Shown here piece after piece: positions 61,920-64,000 of a DNA stretch of 64,000 nt (positions within the stretch are counted from its first letter, which is position 1; each line of letters begins with the position of its first letter). The position numbers were made by a program, and so were the translations under genes. The stretch covers positions 62,001-126,000 of the forward strand of contig JAENXC010000001.1 in the NCBI GenBank assembly GCA_016649715.1, written 5' to 3'. Source of the stretch: Flavobacteriaceae bacterium (GTDB taxonomy: Bacteria > Bacteroidota > Bacteroidia > Flavobacteriales > Flavobacteriaceae). The notes under the pieces are model-generated. The model was not told the origin of the DNA and made no database searches. It was given only the letters and a program-made list of their open reading frames with translations.

Positions 61920-61996
61920 AATCTTTTAATAATTTTTGATGTCCACTAAAAAATCCTATAAGGTCTTTAAAACCTTGCGGGAAAAAAGATTGTGGT

Positions 61997-63019
61997 TTAA
62001 AAAAGGCCACCCTGCGTGGGACCTTTAATTTTTCCCAAATGTTTATAGGCCGCTTCAGTAACTTCGCGGCCGCGAGGGGTACGCATAATGAAACCTTGCT
62101 GAATTAAAAAAGGTTCGTAAACTTCTTCAATGGTTTCAGGACTTTCGGAAACTGCCGTTGCTATTGTAGTGATTCCAACGGGGCCGCCTTTGAATTTTTC
62201 AATAATTGTTCTAAGAATTCTATTGTCCATTTCATCCAAGCCATGGGTATCAACGTTCAAAGCTTCCAAACCAAACTTGGCGATTTCGATATCAATCTTT
62301 CCGTTTCCCTTAATTTGTGCAAAATCGCGAATCCTTCGTAAAAGTGCGTTTGCAATCCGAGGTGTGCCTCGGCTTCTTCCGGCAATTTCTATTGCGGCTT
62401 CCATAGTAATAGGAACGTGCAAAATTCCAGAGCTACGTTGCAAAATTGTGGTGAGTAATTCGGTAGTGTAGTATTGTAATCTTGACGAAATACCAAAACG
62501 GGCCCGCATGGGTGCGGTCAATAATCCCGAACGGGTTGTTGCCCCAATAAGCGTGAAAGGATTGAGATTGATTTGGACCGAACGTGCATTTGGCCCAGAT
62601 TCAATCATAATATCAATTTTATAATCTTCCATTGCGGAATACAGATATTCCTCCACAATGGGACTTAACCGATGGATTTCATCAATAAAGAGTACATCAC
62701 GTTCTTCCAAATTTGTCAACAATCCTGCAAGATCTCCGGGTTTGTCCAATACTGGACCCGAAGTAACTCTTATGTTTACGTTCAATTCATTGGCGAGAAT
62801 GTAGGCGAGGGTTGTTTTTCCCAATCCCGGAGGGCCGTGAAACAAAGTATGGTCCAGAGCTTCGCTGCGCTGATTTGCGGCTTGCACAAAAATTTGAAGA
62901 TTCTCCAAAGCTTGATCCTGCCCCGTGAAATCATCAAAACTGAGCGGGCGGAGTTTTTTTTCAATATCCAGTTCCTGTGGCGAGAGATTTTCTCCGGTGG
63001 GATCGAGGTGTTCGTTCAT
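61997..63019 (-). CDS. ruvB: Holliday junction branch migration DNA helicase RuvB
   Basis: 340 residues. AAA+ ATPase with Walker [10 protein letters not shown] (62-70), Walker [11 protein letters not shown], sensor GATTRSGLL and arginine finger in the RFGISSRL region; winged-helix C-terminus with [17 protein letters not shown] and [16 protein letters not shown]. Works with RuvA (55176-55757). The start ATG 63019 has a TATATTTG -7 element only 4 bases upstream, suggesting a leaderless or near-leaderless mRNA. In flavobacteria queG usually follows ruvB; here a toxin-antitoxin module intervenes. Confidence 0.97.
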   Translation of the reverse strand: MNEHLDPTGENLSPQELDIEKKLRPLSFDDFTGQDQALENLQIFVQAANQRSEALDHTLFHGPPGLGKTTLAYILANELNVNIRVTSGPVLDKPGDLAGLLTNLEERDVLFIDEIHRLSPIVEEYLYSAMEDYKIDIMIESGPNARSVQINLNPFTLIGATTRSGLLTAPMRARFGISSRLQYYTTELLTTILQRSSGILHVPITMEAAIEIAGRSRGTPRIANALLRRIRDFAQIKGNGKIDIEIAKFGLEALNVDTHGLDEMDNRILRTIIEKFKGGPVGITTIATAVSESPETIEEVYEPFLIQQGFIMRTPRGREVTEAAYKHLGKIKGPTQGGLF

Positions 63020-63023
63020 AACA

Positions 63024-63031
63024 CAAATATA
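63024..63031 (-). promoter_or_regulatory. -7 element of the ruvB promoter, adjacent to the start codon
   Basis: TATATTTG (complement of 63024-63031) lies 4 bases upstream of the ruvB ATG; a matching -33 TTG at the proper distance was not found (the terminator tail is there). Confidence 0.5.
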
Positions 63032-63052
63032 GCAATCCTTTGGAAGACGTTT

Positions 63053-63087
63053 AAAAAAAGAAAGCCATACTTTTCAGTATGGCTTTC
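63053..63087 (-). terminator. Intrinsic terminator upstream of ruvB (minus strand)
   Basis: Eleven-bp stem GAAAGCCATAC (63060-63070) with GTATGGCTTTC (63077-63087), 6-base loop, followed on the minus strand by seven Ts (complement of 63053-63059). Confidence 0.85.
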
Positions 63088-63192
63088 GAAATAAACTGTA
63101 GACTCCTCACATCTTACAAATTATTAACTCAAAGGTGTAAAGCTAGTGTAAAATGTCTAAAATTTTCTACGTAGTAATACGGATATTTTACT

Positions 63193-63224
63193 AAAAAAAA
63201 GACCCTTTCAAAACTGAAAGGGTC
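63193..63224 (-). terminator. Intrinsic terminator after cytochrome oxidase subunit I gene (minus strand)
   Basis: Ten-bp stem GACCCTTTCA (63201-63210) with TGAAAGGGTC (63215-63224), 4-base loop, followed on the minus strand by eight Ts (complement of 63193-63200). Confidence 0.9.
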
Positions 63225-63247
63225 CATTGTTTCATATCTCTGGCATT

Positions 63248-64000
63248 TTAATGATCCAATTCCTCTTCATTATCCTGCAGTGGAACGTTCTGTGGAATAA
63301 AGTCTTGTCCTGGAATCACAAAATCTGTTTCGTCCTTGTTAAGCTTGCTGTAATCATAAGACCAACGATGCACATGCGGAATTGGACCATCCCAGTTTCC
63401 GTGTATGTGTTTTACTTCGGCAGTCCATTCCAAAGTTGTGGAATTCCAAGGGTTTTTAGGACCCATTTTTCCGTAGAACATTGAGTGAATAAAGTTGTAC
63501 AGAAACACGACTTGAACGGAAATCGTCATAATTGCAAAAATGGACATTACCACGTTTATGTTCGCCAAATCGTCAAAATACGGGAAGCTGCTATTGGTAT
63601 AATATCTTCGCGGAAGCCCAGCCAACCCAATAAAGTGCATAGGAAAAAATATTCCGTAGGCGCCAATGGCCGTAACCCAAAAGTGAATATAGCCCAGTTT
63701 TTTGTTCATCATCCTTCCCTCAAACATTTTCGGGAACCAGTGATATACCCCAGCCAAAAATCCATAAGCTGCGGAAATACCCATTACCAAATGGAAGTGG
63801 GCTACAATGAAATAGGTATCGTGAATGTTTATGTCTAAGGCACTGTCGCCCATAATAATTCCTGTGAGTCCTCCGGTAATGAATGTGGAAACAAAACCAA
63901 TACACCAAAGCATGGCCACGTTCATTTGTAGCTTTCCACGCCATAATGTAGTTATCCAGTTAAAGGATTTTACTGCGGAAGGAATAGCTATCAAAAGGGT
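63248..64000 (-). CDS. ctaD: Cytochrome c oxidase subunit I, C-terminal part (continues beyond window)
   Basis: The last 250 residues of heme-copper oxidase subunit I; the frame is open through base 64000. It shows the heme ligand histidines in YFIVAHFHLVMG, helix GFLAGVYHWFPKMFEGR, HFIGLAGLPRRYY and the C-terminal extension with HVHRWSYDYSKL. It carries the catalytic binuclear centre and proton-pumping core in the cytoplasmic membrane. It ends with a strong terminator. The other oxidase subunit genes in the window lie about 40 kb away. Confidence 0.96.
   Translation of the reverse strand, partial: TLLIAIPSAVKSFNWITTLWRGKLQMNVAMLWCIGFVSTFITGGLTGIIMGDSALDINIHDTYFIVAHFHLVMGISAAYGFLAGVYHWFPKMFEGRMMNKKLGYIHFWVTAIGAYGIFFPMHFIGLAGLPRRYYTNSSFPYFDDLANINVVMSIFAIMTISVQVVFLYNFIHSMFYGKMGPKNPWNSTTLEWTAEVKHIHGNWDGPIPHVHRWSYDYSKLNKDETDFVIPGQDFIPQNVPLQDNEEELDH

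Noticed and set aside
1-64000. tRNA, rRNA and transposase genes
   Set aside because: None was seen in the intergenic regions or reading frames on either strand; a covariance-model search would be needed to exclude small RNAs.

Overview
The window is a dense chromosomal segment from a Bacteroidota bacterium, almost certainly a member of the Flavobacteriaceae. The evidence is type IX secretion (T9SS) and gliding genes (porG, sprA, porP/sprF, remB), both T9SS sorting-domain classes, RuvA-SprA-GcvH-VanZ and PorG-UppS-BamA-Skp-Skp gene order, TANNTTTG-type -7 promoter motifs, weak Shine-Dalgarno sites and AT-rich spacers. No tRNA, rRNA, CRISPR array, prophage or transposase was found. Species cannot be named from sequence alone.

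Layout: 1-5465 is an envelope-biogenesis operon (partial porG, uppS, bamA, two skp/ompH genes) closed by a strong terminator. 5501-11825 holds murI, a gamma-carbonic anhydrase, a LytS/LytTR-type two-component pair and a vWA lipoprotein. 11946-21437 is a two-gene T9SS unit: a giant 2820-residue modular type B cargo followed by its PorP/SprF partner. 21514-28976 has a double-headed Nfu Fe-S scaffold and a cytochrome oxidase module (two subunit III genes, subunit IV, SCO, DUF420 and a small CxxC membrane protein). A type A T9SS cargo gene on the opposite strand splits that module. 29216-37030 is a MacB-like ABC/TolC efflux operon ending in tsaB. 37039-43184 has a secreted hypothetical protein, MscS channel, DUF255 lipoprotein, dodecin, heme O synthase and a periplasmic metallo-beta-lactamase-fold protein. 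43241-47054 has a RemB-like outer membrane protein and two TonB proteins. 47119-55757 is the ruvA-sprA-gcvH-vanZ operon. 56076-64000 has maeB, an outer-membrane barrel, queG, a YefM/YoeB module, ruvB and the C-terminal part of cytochrome oxidase subunit I at the right edge.

The genes converge on two themes. The first is the outer membrane and T9SS: BAM and Skp make barrels such as SprA, PorP/SprF and RemB, TonB energises import, and SprA exports the CTD-bearing cargos. The second is respiration: heme O synthase, SCO, DUF420 and the oxidase subunits.

Most noteworthy: (i) the giant adhesin carries about 20 CDxDxDG/two-Cys modules, of which a six-module block was duplicated as one unit of about 1.9 kb; (ii) queG has no ATG/GTG/TTG start for its conserved N-terminus, because a YefM/YoeB module ends 15 bases upstream of the only plausible (CTG) start; (iii) a 13-bp terminator-like hairpin lies inside the tsaB coding sequence; (iv) two promoters (ruvB, yefM) sit only 4 bases from the ATG, suggesting leaderless mRNAs; (v) a TonB-C-like domain sits at the N-terminus of RemB. 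I did not find a clearly new defence or biosynthetic system.
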